Part shown: positions 1 to 6,163 of the stretch, one piece after another
Numbering within the stretch: position 1 is the stretch's first letter
Layout: each line of letters begins with the position of its first letter
From: Fredricksoniimonas sp964643325
GTDB lineage: Bacteria; Omnitrophota; Gorgyraeia; Zapsychrales; Fredricksoniimonadaceae
Reading direction: 5' to 3'
NCBI GenBank assembly: GCA_964643325.1
Contig: CAZXSE010000037.1
Coordinates: forward strand, 1 to 6,588
Length of the DNA: 6,588 nucleotides
Made by a program: the position numbers and the translations under genes
Notes under the pieces: generated by a model
Database searches by the model: none
Told to the model about the DNA's origin: nothing
Seen by the model: only the letters and a program-made list of their open reading frames with translations

Positions 1-31
1 AAAAAGCCCCGGGTTTTGCCCGGGGCTTTTG
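1..31 (-). terminator. Rho-independent terminator of groESL
   Basis: A perfect 12-bp stem pairs bases 2-13 with 19-30 (core GCCCCGGG / CCCGGGGC) around a 5-base loop. On the minus strand it ends in a run of five T at the window edge. It lies 25 bases beyond the groEL stop codon, the expected place for the end of the groES-groEL transcript. The A and T runs flanking both sides mean it could also stop transcription arriving from the left on the plus strand. Confidence 0.93.
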
Positions 32-55
32 CGCTTTCGCCGAAAACGGCGTTTA

Positions 56-1711
56 TTACATCATACCGCCCATGCCGCCGCCCATACCGCCCATGCCGCC
101 GCCCATCGGGGGCATCATCGGCTTGTCCTTCTCGGGGGCATCGGTCACAAGGCACTCGGTCGTCAGCAAAAGGCCCGCGATCGACGCCGCGTTCTGCAGG
201 GCCATGCGCGTAACCTTCGCCGGATCGATAACGCCGGACTCGAGCATATCAACATATTCATCCTTGTTGATGTCGTAGCCGACATTCTTCTTTTCCTTCT
301 TCAAGCGGTCAACAATGACAGACCCTTCCAGGCCGGCATTAACACACAACTGGCGCACCGGAGACTCGATCGCGCGCAGGATGATGTCCGCGCCCGTCTT
401 CTCGTCACCCTTAAGATCAAGAGCAGAAACCTCATCCAGACAACGGAGCAATGCAACGCCGCCGCCGGGAACAATGCCCTCTTCGATGGCCGCGCGGGTC
501 GCGTGCAGCGCATCCTCGACACGGGCCTTCTTTTCCTTCATTTCCGTCTCGGTCGCCGCGCCAACATTGATGATGGCAACGCCGCCGGAGAGTTTCGCCA
601 GGCGCTCCTGAAGCTTCTCTTTATCGTAGGAAGAATCAGTCTTGTCGATCTGGTTCTTGATCTGAGCGATGCGGCCCTTGATATCCGCCGTCTTGCCCGC
701 ACCCTCGACGACCGTGGTGTTCTCTTTATCGATCTTTACCTTCTTGGCGCGGCCAAGGTCGGAAAGCTGGATGTTCTCAAGCTTCAAACCCAGGTCCTCG
801 GAGATCGCGCGGCCGCCCGTGAGGACCGCAATGTCCTCGAGCATGGCCTTGCGGCGGTCGCCATAACCCGGCGCTTTCACCGCAGCGCAAGAAAGGGTCT
901 TGCGCAGATTGTTCACAACAAGCGTCGCCAACGCCTCGCCCTCGACATCTTCCGAGATGATGAGAAGCGGTGAGCCGGACTTGGCCACCTTCTCAAGGAC
1001 CGGGAGGATCTCCTTGATATTACCGATCTTCTTCTCATAAATAAGGATGAACGGATTATCAAGTTCGCACTCCATCTTTTCCATGTCCGTCGAGAAATAG
1101 GGCGACAGATAACCCTGATCGAACTGCATGCCCTCAACGAGCTTGAGTTCCGTATTAATGGTCTTGGATTCCTCGACCGTGATAACACCATCCTTGCCAA
1201 CTTTCTCGAACGCTTCGGCGATCTTCTTGCCGATAACGCTGTCTGAATTGGCGGCAATGCTCGCGACCTGCTCGACCTCGATAAGGTTCTTCATATCGAC
1301 CTTCTTCGAGAGCTTGCCGATCTTCTCTATAACAGCCGCAACCGCCTTGTCGATCCCGCGCTTTAAGGCCATCGGGTTCGCGCCGGCTGTCACGTTCTTC
1401 AAACCTTCACGATAGATCGCTTCGGCCAGAACCGTCGCGGTCGTTGTGCCGTCGCCCGCATTGTCAGAGGTCTTTTCAGCGACTTCCTTGACCATGGAAG
1501 CGCCCATGTTCTCGAAAGGATCTTCGAGTTCGATCTCTTTCGCGACCGAAACGCCGTCCTTGGTAACGGTCGGCGACCCGAACTTCTTGTCCAGAATGAC
1601 ATTGCGCCCCTTCGGACCCAATGTGACCTTGACGGCGCGGGCGATCTGCTCGACACCGCGAAGGACCAAACGACGCCCTTCATCATCAAATTTCAATATC
1701 TTCGCACCCAT
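56..1711 (-). CDS. groEL: Chaperonin GroEL (Hsp60, Cpn60)
   Basis: GroEL forms the ATP-driven double-ring folding chamber of the cytosol and works with the GroES lid. The 551-residue length is normal for the family. Visible family signatures are the N-terminal ATP-site segments LGPKGRNVIL and GDGTTTATVLA, the equatorial-domain segment EEGIVPGGGVALL, and the C-terminal flexible GGM-repeat tail (MGGGMGGMGGGMGGMM). The start is the ATG reading MGAKILKF, because an AGGAGG ribosome site ends 6 bases upstream. The frame stays open seven codons further to a TTG, but those codons would include the ribosome site itself; an ATG two codons upstream directly abuts it. The gene lies 54 bases after groES in one operon, is controlled by the CIRCE/HrcA-type region upstream of groES, and ends at the terminator at 1-31. 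Identity is certain; only the start choice is inferred. Confidence 0.98.
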   Translation of the reverse strand: MGAKILKFDDEGRRLVLRGVEQIARAVKVTLGPKGRNVILDKKFGSPTVTKDGVSVAKEIELEDPFENMGASMVKEVAEKTSDNAGDGTTTATVLAEAIYREGLKNVTAGANPMALKRGIDKAVAAVIEKIGKLSKKVDMKNLIEVEQVASIAANSDSVIGKKIAEAFEKVGKDGVITVEESKTINTELKLVEGMQFDQGYLSPYFSTDMEKMECELDNPFILIYEKKIGNIKEILPVLEKVAKSGSPLLIISEDVEGEALATLVVNNLRKTLSCAAVKAPGYGDRRKAMLEDIAVLTGGRAISEDLGLKLENIQLSDLGRAKKVKIDKENTTVVEGAGKTADIKGRIAQIKNQIDKTDSSYDKEKLQERLAKLSGGVAIINVGAATETEMKEKKARVEDALHATRAAIEEGIVPGGGVALLRCLDEVSALDLKGDEKTGADIILRAIESPVRQLCVNAGLEGSVIVDRLKKEKKNVGYDINKDEYVDMLESGVIDPAKVTRMALQNAASIAGLLLTTECLVTDAPEKDKPMMPPMGGGMGGMGGGMGGMM

Positions 1712-1717
1712 GTTCAT

Positions 1718-1723
1718 CCTCCT
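1718..1723 (-). promoter_or_regulatory. Ribosome binding site of groEL (decides the start)
   Basis: The minus strand reads AGGAGG with a 6-base spacer to the ATG at 1711-1709. This places the groEL start at MGAKIL rather than at the in-frame TTG at 1732, which lies upstream of the ribosome site. Confidence 0.85.
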
Positions 1724-1765
1724 CGTTTCCAATGTTATGACAGGACGGGAACCTCTCCCGTGCCG

Positions 1766-2056
1766 TTATTTTACGATCGCCAGGATCTCGTCCTCACGCA
1801 CGATGAACAAAGACTTCCCGTCCTTATCCTTGATCTCGGTGCCGCTGTACTTTCCATAAAGGACCACATCCCCGACCTTGACCTCAAGGGCCTGGACCTG
1901 ACCGTTCTCAAGGGCCTTGCCCTTACCAACTGCCAGGATCTTGCCTTCCTGGGGCTTTTCCTTGGCCGTATCCGGGATATAGATCCCTCCGGCCGTCTTT
2001 TCCACCGCGTCCAAAGGCTCAATGATGACACGATCTGCTAATGGTTGAAACTTCAT
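1766..2056 (-). CDS. groES: Co-chaperonin GroES (Hsp10, Cpn10)
   Basis: GroES is the heptameric lid that caps GroEL and closes the folding chamber. The 96-residue length is standard. The N-terminal signature LADRVIIEPLDAVEKTAGGI leads into the mobile loop that contacts GroEL (about residues 17-34, with GGIYIPD and KEKPQEG). The later segments KVGDVVLYGKYSGTEI and FIVREDEILAIV are the conserved barrel strands. The start ATG has a strong AAGGAGG ribosome site at 2064-2070. This is the first gene of the groES-groEL operon; the promoter and operators lie in the 150 bases upstream. Confidence 0.98.
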   Translation of the reverse strand: MKFQPLADRVIIEPLDAVEKTAGGIYIPDTAKEKPQEGKILAVGKGKALENGQVQALEVKVGDVVLYGKYSGTEIKDKDGKSLFIVREDEILAIVK

Positions 2057-2063
2057 GTTCGCT

Positions 2064-2070
2064 CCTCCTT
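2064..2070 (-). promoter_or_regulatory. Ribosome binding site of groES
   Basis: The minus strand reads AAGGAGG with a 7-base spacer to the groES ATG. This is a near-perfect match to the anti-Shine-Dalgarno sequence and fits a highly expressed gene. Confidence 0.85.
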
Positions 2071-2107
2071 TTTGATAATTTAACCTTTTGATTTTTTGAA
2101 GTTGCGG

Positions 2108-2134
2108 TTAGCAACTGATTTTCGCGAGTGCCAA
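2108..2134 (-). promoter_or_regulatory. CIRCE-like operator, promoter-proximal copy
   Basis: This has the 9-9-9 layout of the HrcA operator CIRCE (consensus arms TTAGCACTC and GAGTGCTAA). Read on the minus strand, the first arm TTGGCACTC matches 8 of 9 consensus bases. The second arm AGTTGCTAA is degraded in its first three bases, and its last six (TGCTAA) match. It abuts the predicted -10 box and covers the expected start of transcription, the classic position for repression of groESL. The degraded arm makes it a weaker site than the copy at 2187-2213. Confidence 0.72.
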
Positions 2135-2162
2135 TTTAACCAGATACACCTGATTTTGTCAA
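2134..2162 (-). promoter_or_regulatory. Sigma-70-type promoter of groESL
   Basis: The minus strand has a perfect -35 box TTGACA at 2162-2157, a 17-base spacer, and a -10 box TTAAAT (4 of 6 consensus bases) at 2139-2134. An A/T tract (AAAAATTTTT, 2164-2173) lies directly upstream of the -35 box like an UP element. The predicted start of transcription falls near 2127, inside the proximal CIRCE copy, leaving a leader of about 70 bases before groES. Confidence 0.78.
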
Positions 2163-2186
2163 GAAAAATTTTTGATCGTGGCGTAT

Positions 2187-2213
2187 TTGGCATTCTCTAT
2201 CGTCGAGTGCTAA
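2187..2213 (-). promoter_or_regulatory. CIRCE operator (HrcA-type), upstream copy
   Basis: On the minus strand the first arm TTAGCACTC is a perfect match to the CIRCE consensus. A 9-base spacer follows, then GAATGCCAA, which matches 7 of 9 bases of GAGTGCTAA. The total is the canonical 27 bases. It lies upstream of the -35 box of the groESL promoter rather than over the start of transcription, so it would act with the second CIRCE-like site downstream. It implies that the genome encodes an HrcA repressor, which is not in this window. Confidence 0.85.
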
Positions 2214-2224
2214 TGGCATGACAT

Positions 2225-2249
2225 AAAAAAACAGCAAAAATGCTGTTTT
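2225..2249 (-). terminator. Rho-independent terminator after coaX
   Basis: A perfect 9-bp stem pairs 2228-2236 with 2241-2249 (AAAACAGCA / TGCTGTTTT on the plus strand) with a 4-base loop. On the minus strand it ends in seven T. It lies about 165 bases past the coaX stop and just before the upstream CIRCE, so it probably closes the uvrB-coaX transcript and insulates the groESL promoter. The stem is A/T-rich, so efficiency may be moderate. Confidence 0.75.
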
Positions 2250-2277
2250 AGAAAACCTGACAAAAAGAATTACGATC

Positions 2278-2406
2278 AGGCGTGTTGCGCTAGCGACCAA
2301 GGGCATGCCTAAGGCGCGCGTTAGAGAGCGGCTTACACTAATACCTATCAGAAAAAGACGCTCTCTGGCGCGACGAGGCATGCCCTTGGTCGCCAGCAAC
2401 ACGCCT
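2278..2406. repeat. 129-base near-palindrome (very long hairpin)
   Basis: The arms pair in three blocks: 2278-2288 with 2396-2406 (11 bp, AGGCGTGTTGC), 2293-2310 with 2376-2393 (18 bp, GCGACCAAGGGCATGCCT), and 2317-2330 with 2359-2372 (14 bp including two G-T positions). Two small internal loops separate the blocks, and the apical loop is 28 bases (2331-2358). It begins 8 bases past the coaX stop codon and so would sit in the 3' end of that transcript. It encodes no convincing protein. It could be a miniature inverted-repeat element with terminal repeats of about 31 bases, or a structured RNA. No clear target-site duplication is visible, and a GATC on each side is not placed symmetrically. 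Confidence 0.85.
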
Positions 2407-2414
2407 AAGAGATC

Positions 2415-3161
2415 TCAAACGAGAAGTGCCATGCCTTTGAAGATAAGGTCAGGGTCAACCGCGGCAACGGGCCGTTTCATGAACTTGCGCATGGTCGCGG
2501 CATTACCGCCCGTAATGACAACCTTTGGCCGGCAGCCCATTTCCTCGCCCAGGCGATCGACCATGCCATCGCACAAAGCGCCGTAACCATGGAATATCCC
2601 GCTCTGGATGCTTTCTTCGGTCGAGCGGCCGATCACATTGGCCGGCTCCTCGATCTTGACCCGCGGCAATAAGGCGGTCTTCTCGAACAAGGCCTCCGCG
2701 GAAAGCCGAAGCCCGGGGATAATGGCGCCTCCCAGATATTCGCCCTTGGCCGAAACCCCGTCGAAAGTAATGGCTGTGCCCAGGTCAATGACAACGGCCG
2801 GCGCACCGTAAAGTTCCTTGGCCGCGAACGCGCAAAGCAGACGGTCCTTGCCCACCTGCCGCGGACTGCGGTATTTATTGATGACAGGGACTTTAATATG
2901 CCGACCGATGATCTGGATAGAAGCGTCGAAATGTTTCTTGAGAACCTTTTTCAGACGCTTGGTCGTATCAGGGACAACACTGCAGATAATGATGCGGCGG
3001 ATCTCATAGCGCCCGGCCGCGCTCTCCAGGAAATTAGCCAGTTTCGCGCGCACCAGCTCGCTGCCAGGTTCGTTCTCGATCTTGACGACACGCTCCACCC
3101 GCCCTTTTTTGACGAAGCCGAAGCCGATGGTTGAATTGCCGATGTCGATAGCCAGGATCAT
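2415..3161 (-). CDS. coaX: Type III pantothenate kinase CoaX
   Basis: CoaX phosphorylates pantothenate to 4'-phosphopantothenate, the first step of coenzyme A synthesis, in the cytosol. It belongs to the ASKHA fold (acetate kinase / Hsp70 / actin). The 248 residues fit the family. Visible motifs are the N-terminal phosphate loop DIGNST (residues 6-11), the segment SPRQVGKDR (99-107) with the likely catalytic Asp106, DLGTAITFD (126-134), GGAIIPGL (144-151), IGRSTEESIQSG (177-188) and the C-terminal ITGGNA (216-221). It is the last gene of the run, 45 bases after the thiolation-type gene. No Shine-Dalgarno sequence precedes the ATG; a possible promoter lies there instead. Family assignment is firm; the start is the only ATG that gives the complete phosphate loop at the N terminus. 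Confidence 0.96.
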   Translation of the reverse strand: MILAIDIGNSTIGFGFVKKGRVERVVKIENEPGSELVRAKLANFLESAAGRYEIRRIIICSVVPDTTKRLKKVLKKHFDASIQIIGRHIKVPVINKYRSPRQVGKDRLLCAFAAKELYGAPAVVIDLGTAITFDGVSAKGEYLGGAIIPGLRLSAEALFEKTALLPRVKIEEPANVIGRSTEESIQSGIFHGYGALCDGMVDRLGEEMGCRPKVVITGGNAATMRKFMKRPVAAVDPDLIFKGMALLV

Positions 3162-3169
3162 ATTGTCAA

Positions 3170-3198
3170 ACTATACCAAAGCCCGCCCATAATGCAAA
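3170..3198 (-). promoter_or_regulatory. Possible coaX promoter, leaderless arrangement
   Basis: In the 45-base gap before coaX the minus strand has TTTGCA (4 of 6 to TTGACA) at 3198-3193, a 17-base spacer, and TATAGT (5 of 6 to TATAAT) at 3175-3170. Only 8 bases separate this -10 box from the coaX ATG, so transcription would begin at or next to the start codon. The lack of a ribosome site upstream of coaX fits this. The match could still be chance in a short A/T-richer spacer, and coaX may simply be read through from uvrB. Confidence 0.4.
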
Positions 3199-3206
3199 GC
3201 ATGTAT

Positions 3207-4277
3207 TTATAACTGCATATTCCTGATAACGTGTTCCTCGAGACGGGCGGCAATCACCTGCCCGGTGTGCGACGGATCATCTGCGCGCCAAAATGTGAGC
3301 GGCAAAGGGTCCTTGTCGCGGGATTTGGAAAAGAACTGAGAAAGGCCGGCGGCAACAGCCAACATCCCCCCTCCCTTGATCCCTCCCCACAAGGGGGAGG
3401 GAGACTCCGATATCCCATCTCCCTTGGCTCCAGAGGGAGACTCCAAATCCGCACGCGTCCGTAACAAAGCCAGAGGGCCGGGGAACGTCGTCGGACGGAT
3501 GATGATATCCATGGGCCTGGCATAACGGATCAGTTTCTCATTCTCATCATTATCGCGGCCGAGGATAACGAACGCGCCCTCATCCAGGCGGAAATATTTC
3601 CCAAGGCCCAACACCGCGGTCGATGCGATATCCGGGCAGCCGCGCTTTAACACATCCTTCAGGCGCAGTCCAAAAAGTTTTTCGGTCAACAAACATCCGC
3701 CGCTGGGCGTTGCAAACCCCTTTATGCCCCATTCTTTGGCCAGTTGATATTGCGTCTTGCGCGAGCGGCCGGAAATGCCCAGCAGTTTCTCGCGGTCAAC
3801 AAGCCCCTCCTGCTCCGGAATGGTCACATCTAAAAGCTTCGCGGACAAGGGCCGTAATAAACGCCCCGGGATACCGCCGTCCTTGGCAACCCATTCCAGG
3901 CATTCCCGACGCTGTGACATGGGGCGCTGGCCCAGCACTTCCCCGGTGAACACAAATGACGCACCGATCTCCTGCATCAAAGCAGCAGCCTTCTTGACCA
4001 TATAAATATGACAATCAACACAAGGGTTATGCGCGGAACCGATCCCGTATTTTGGTTGCGTTAACAGCGGAAGATAATCATCGCCCAGGGGAATGACTCG
4101 GCAGGGAATATTCAAGCGTTCGGCAAGCTTGACCGCGCCTGAAACTTTGCCGCAATCCCAAGGCATGGAAATGGTAGCCACATGGACCTCAATGCCCTGA
4201 TCCATGATAAGCCGCGCCGCGATGGCGCTGTCCAGCCCGCCGGATAAAAGCCCGACAGCTTTGCAAGCGTTCTTCAA
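3207..4277 (-). CDS. PP-loop tRNA sulfurtransferase-like protein (MnmA/ThiI-related)
   Basis: Probably an ATP-dependent RNA-thiolation enzyme: it would adenylate a uridine in tRNA and replace its oxygen with sulfur. The 356-residue protein has the PP-loop SGGLDS (12-17), PCVDC (85-89) with a Cys-x-x-Cys pair, TGEVLGQRPMSQRR (111-124), and SGGC (192-195) with a possible catalytic Cys195. There is no THUMP domain ahead of the PP-loop, unlike classical ThiI. The region around 240-272 (GRDNDENEKL, then PGPLALLR) resembles the NFACT-R-type RNA-binding module found in some PP-loop enzymes. The start is TTG, overlapping the uvrB stop by 4 bases (TTGA), with GGAG 7 bases upstream. Residues about 279-304 are low-complexity (ESPS twice, PLWGG, KGGG) and come from a captured palindromic repeat. 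The family is clear; the exact modified base is not. Confidence 0.82.
   Translation of the reverse strand: MKNACKAVGLLSGGLDSAIAARLIMDQGIEVHVATISMPWDCGKVSGAVKLAERLNIPCRVIPLGDDYLPLLTQPKYGIGSAHNPCVDCHIYMVKKAAALMQEIGASFVFTGEVLGQRPMSQRRECLEWVAKDGGIPGRLLRPLSAKLLDVTIPEQEGLVDREKLLGISGRSRKTQYQLAKEWGIKGFATPSGGCLLTEKLFGLRLKDVLKRGCPDIASTAVLGLGKYFRLDEGAFVILGRDNDENEKLIRYARPMDIIIRPTTFPGPLALLRTRADLESPSGAKGDGISESPSPLWGGIKGGGMLAVAAGLSQFFSKSRDKDPLPLTFWRADDPSHTGQVIAARLEEHVIRNMQL
3380..3444. repeat. Intergenic-type palindromic repeat inside a coding region
   Basis: This stretch within the thiolation-type gene holds two hairpins. The first has a 9-bp perfect stem, 3380-3388 with 3394-3402 (TCCCTCCCC / GGGGAGGGA, loop ACAAG). 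The second has a 7-bp stem, 3418-3424 with 3434-3440 (TCTCCCT / AGGGAGA). A 12-base direct repeat GAGGGAGACTCC occurs at 3397-3408 and 3433-3444, 36 bases apart, so the reading frame is kept. The base composition (C/T runs against G/A runs) differs from the flanking coding sequence. It translates as a low-complexity Ser/Pro/Gly linker. Confidence 0.75.
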
Positions 4278-6090
4278 GAGGCCGCTCCTTTCTGACGGGG
4301 TTTCTTGCCCCGCGACGGAGGCGGAATGTCATCACCCTGCAATGCCTGAATGCGGTCGCGCAGTTTTGCGGCCTTCTCAAATTCAAGATTGCGCGCCGCA
4401 AGCTCCATCTGCCGCTGGAGGGTCGCGATCTCCTGGCCCATCTCATATTCTTCCTTTTCCTGCCCCGCGATCTCGCGCACAAAACCCTCGACATCCGCCC
4501 ACGCCTCAATGCCTGTCTTGATCGCTTTCTGAACGCTGCGCGGCGTGATGCCATTGGCCTCATTGAACTTCAACTGGAGTTTGCGCCGACGGTCGCATTC
4601 GCTGATGGTCTGGCGCATGGCATCCGAGATGCGGTCCGCGTACATGATAACAATGCCGTCAACATGCCGCGCCGCACGCCCGGCCGTCTGGATCAATGAT
4701 GTGGCCGAGCGCAAAAACCCTTCCTTATCAGCGTCGAGGATCGCAACTAGAGAGACTTCCGGAAGGTCAAGGCCTTCACGCAGAAGGTTAACTCCGACGA
4801 TGCAGTCATATTTCTTCAGGCGCAGATCCTGCAATATCTTCGAACGCTCGATAGTCTCGATATCCGAATGTAAATATTTAACGCTCAGGCCCTTTTCCTG
4901 CAAATGTTCCGAAAGATCCTCGGACATGCGCTTGGTCAGCGTGGTGATCAGCGTCCGTTCACCTTTTTTCGCGCGCACCGCCACTTCACGGACAATGTCC
5001 GCGACCTGCCCTGCGCTCGGGCGCACATCAATATGCGGGTCCGGGATCCCTGTCGGGCGGATCACCTGCTCAACAACAGCGCCGGCCGCCTGTTTGATCT
5101 CAAAAGGCGCGGGCGTGGCCGACACATAAACGACCTGTTCCACCACGGACTGGAATTCCTCGAAGCGCAATGGCCTGTTGTCCAGGCAGGACGGCAAACG
5201 AAAACCATGCGCCACAAGCATTTCCTTGCGCGAACGATCACCCTCGTACATCCCGCGGATCTGAGGGCAGGTCACATGCGATTCGTCGATAACGACCAGA
5301 AGGTCTTTCGGGAAATAATCCAGCAGGCAATATGGCCGTGCCCCCGGCGGGCGGCCTGACANNNNNNNNNNNNNNNNNNNNNNNNNNNNNNNNNNNNNNN
5401 NNNNNNNNNNNNNNNNNNNNNNNNNNNNNNNNNNNNNNNNNNNNNNNNNNNNNNNNNNNNNAGCGCGTCCTGCCTGTATGCCGGGAATATTTCCATGCTC
5501 TCGCCCCGCACGCGCACCTTGCCGCGCGCCAGGTCATAGTCATTGCGCTCATACTGGATATCCAGCAGGCGACGCAACAGCTCATCCCGCCCGATGGCCT
5601 CTCCCCGACGGAACACGACAAGGCTGTTCTGATACTCCTGGGGAGAGCCAAGATTGTAGATGCACGAAACGCTCGCCACGATGATCACATCCCGGCGTGA
5701 CATCAGGGATGTGGTGGCCGCCAGGCGCAAGCGGTCAAGCCGGTCATTGATCGAGGCGTCCTTCTCGATATAAACATCCGTCTGCGGGATATACGCCTCG
5801 GGCTGGTAATAATCGTAGTAACTTACAAAATATTCGACCGCATTCGTGGGAAAGAATTCCTTGAACTCGCCGTAAAGCTGGGCGGCAAGTGTTTTATTGT
5901 GGGAAATAATAAGGGCGGGGCGATCAAGCTGGGCAATGACATTGGCCAACGTGAAGGTCTTGCCGCTGCCGGTAACGCCCAACAGCACCTGCGCGCGCTT
6001 GCCCGCCTTGATCCCGCTCGCAAGAGCATCCGCGGCATTCTTCTGATCAGGGATAAGTTTAAAAGGGGCTTCTAGTTTAAAGGATGACAT
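4274..6090 (-). CDS. uvrB: Excinuclease ABC subunit B (UvrB), split by an assembly gap
   Basis: UvrB is the DNA-damage-verifying helicase-like subunit of UvrABC nucleotide excision repair: it is loaded by UvrA and recruits UvrC. The N-terminal part has Walker A GVTGSGKT (38-45) and the beta-hairpin region YYDYYQPEAYIPQTDVYIEK (91-110), and is open up to the N run at 5461. After the gap a different frame continues with SGRPPGARP, the Walker B segment VVIDESHVT, FRLPSCLDNRPLRFEEF, the helicase motifs TLTKRMSEDL and GVNLLREGLDLPEVS, QTAGRAAR, and a C-terminal UVR motif (ARNLEFEKAAKLRDRI) that contacts UvrC. The frame change is caused by the wrong gap size, not by mutation. The ATG at 6090 has only a weak ribosome site (TGAGA). 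The stop overlaps the next gene by 4 bases. Confidence 0.95.
4285..4291 (-). promoter_or_regulatory. Ribosome binding site supporting a TTG start
   Basis: The minus strand reads AAAGGAG inside the end of uvrB, with 7 bases to the TTG at 4277-4275. It supports TTG as the true start of the PP-loop gene and translational coupling with uvrB. Confidence 0.75.
5362..5461. other. Assembly gap of exactly 100 N inside uvrB
   Basis: One hundred unknown bases, the usual placeholder for a gap of unknown size. The coding frames on the two sides do not match across 100 bases; the real gap length must leave remainder 2 when divided by 3. Comparison with the E. coli UvrB sequence as I remember it puts about 100 residues, near 302 bases, in this gap. 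Confidence 0.97.
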
Positions 6091-6113
6091 AAATAGGTCT
6101 CATCAAATACAAC

Positions 6114-6134
6114 GGGCGGACATAAAGTCCGCCC
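6114..6134. repeat. Short perfect palindrome of dispersed-repeat type
   Basis: An 8-bp perfect stem GGGCGGAC / GTCCGCCC (6114-6121 with 6127-6134) encloses the loop ATAAA and is followed by CCTACG. This form, a GGGGCG-start hairpin flanked by GTAG, is one I recognise from dispersed intergenic palindromes in many environmental bacterial genomes. It fills the 73-base space between the MazG-like gene and uvrB. The minus-strand downstream bases (GTTGTATTTG) lack a clean T run, so it is a poor terminator candidate. Confidence 0.7.
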
Positions 6135-6163
6135 CTACGATCACAATGAACAAAATGCCGGGC

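Noticed and set aside
29..973. A 314-codon open frame on the plus strand opposite groEL, and other long plus-strand frames opposite uvrB and groEL
   Set aside because: They are mirror frames of strongly coding minus-strand genes, are rich in Arg/Ala/Leu from GC-biased codons, show no family motif, and have no convincing ribosome site.
1712..1732. groEL start at the in-frame TTG seven codons upstream
   Set aside because: Those codons contain the AGGAGG ribosome site, and GroEL proteins normally begin at the M-x-A-K segment found at 1711.
2278..2406. Integron attC recombination site, suggested by GCGTTAGA near 2318-2325
   Set aside because: The GTTAG core lies inside the left arm rather than at the end of the palindrome, there is no matching RYYYAAC at the opposite end, and no cassette gene or integrase is present.
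2136..2586. Small proteins predicted across the hairpin region on either strand (for example those containing MPLVAS)
   Set aside because: Both are translations of the palindrome arms; they run across the terminator and CIRCE, or into coaX on the wrong strand, and have no ribosome site or known motif.
4274..6090. uvrB as a frameshifted pseudogene
   Set aside because: The frame change falls exactly at the N run, and both sides carry intact family motifs, so a wrong gap size explains it.
6114..6134. Rho-independent terminator between the MazG-like gene and uvrB
   Set aside because: The stem is GC-rich and perfect, but the downstream minus-strand bases are GTTGTATTTG rather than a T run, and its form fits a dispersed palindrome better.
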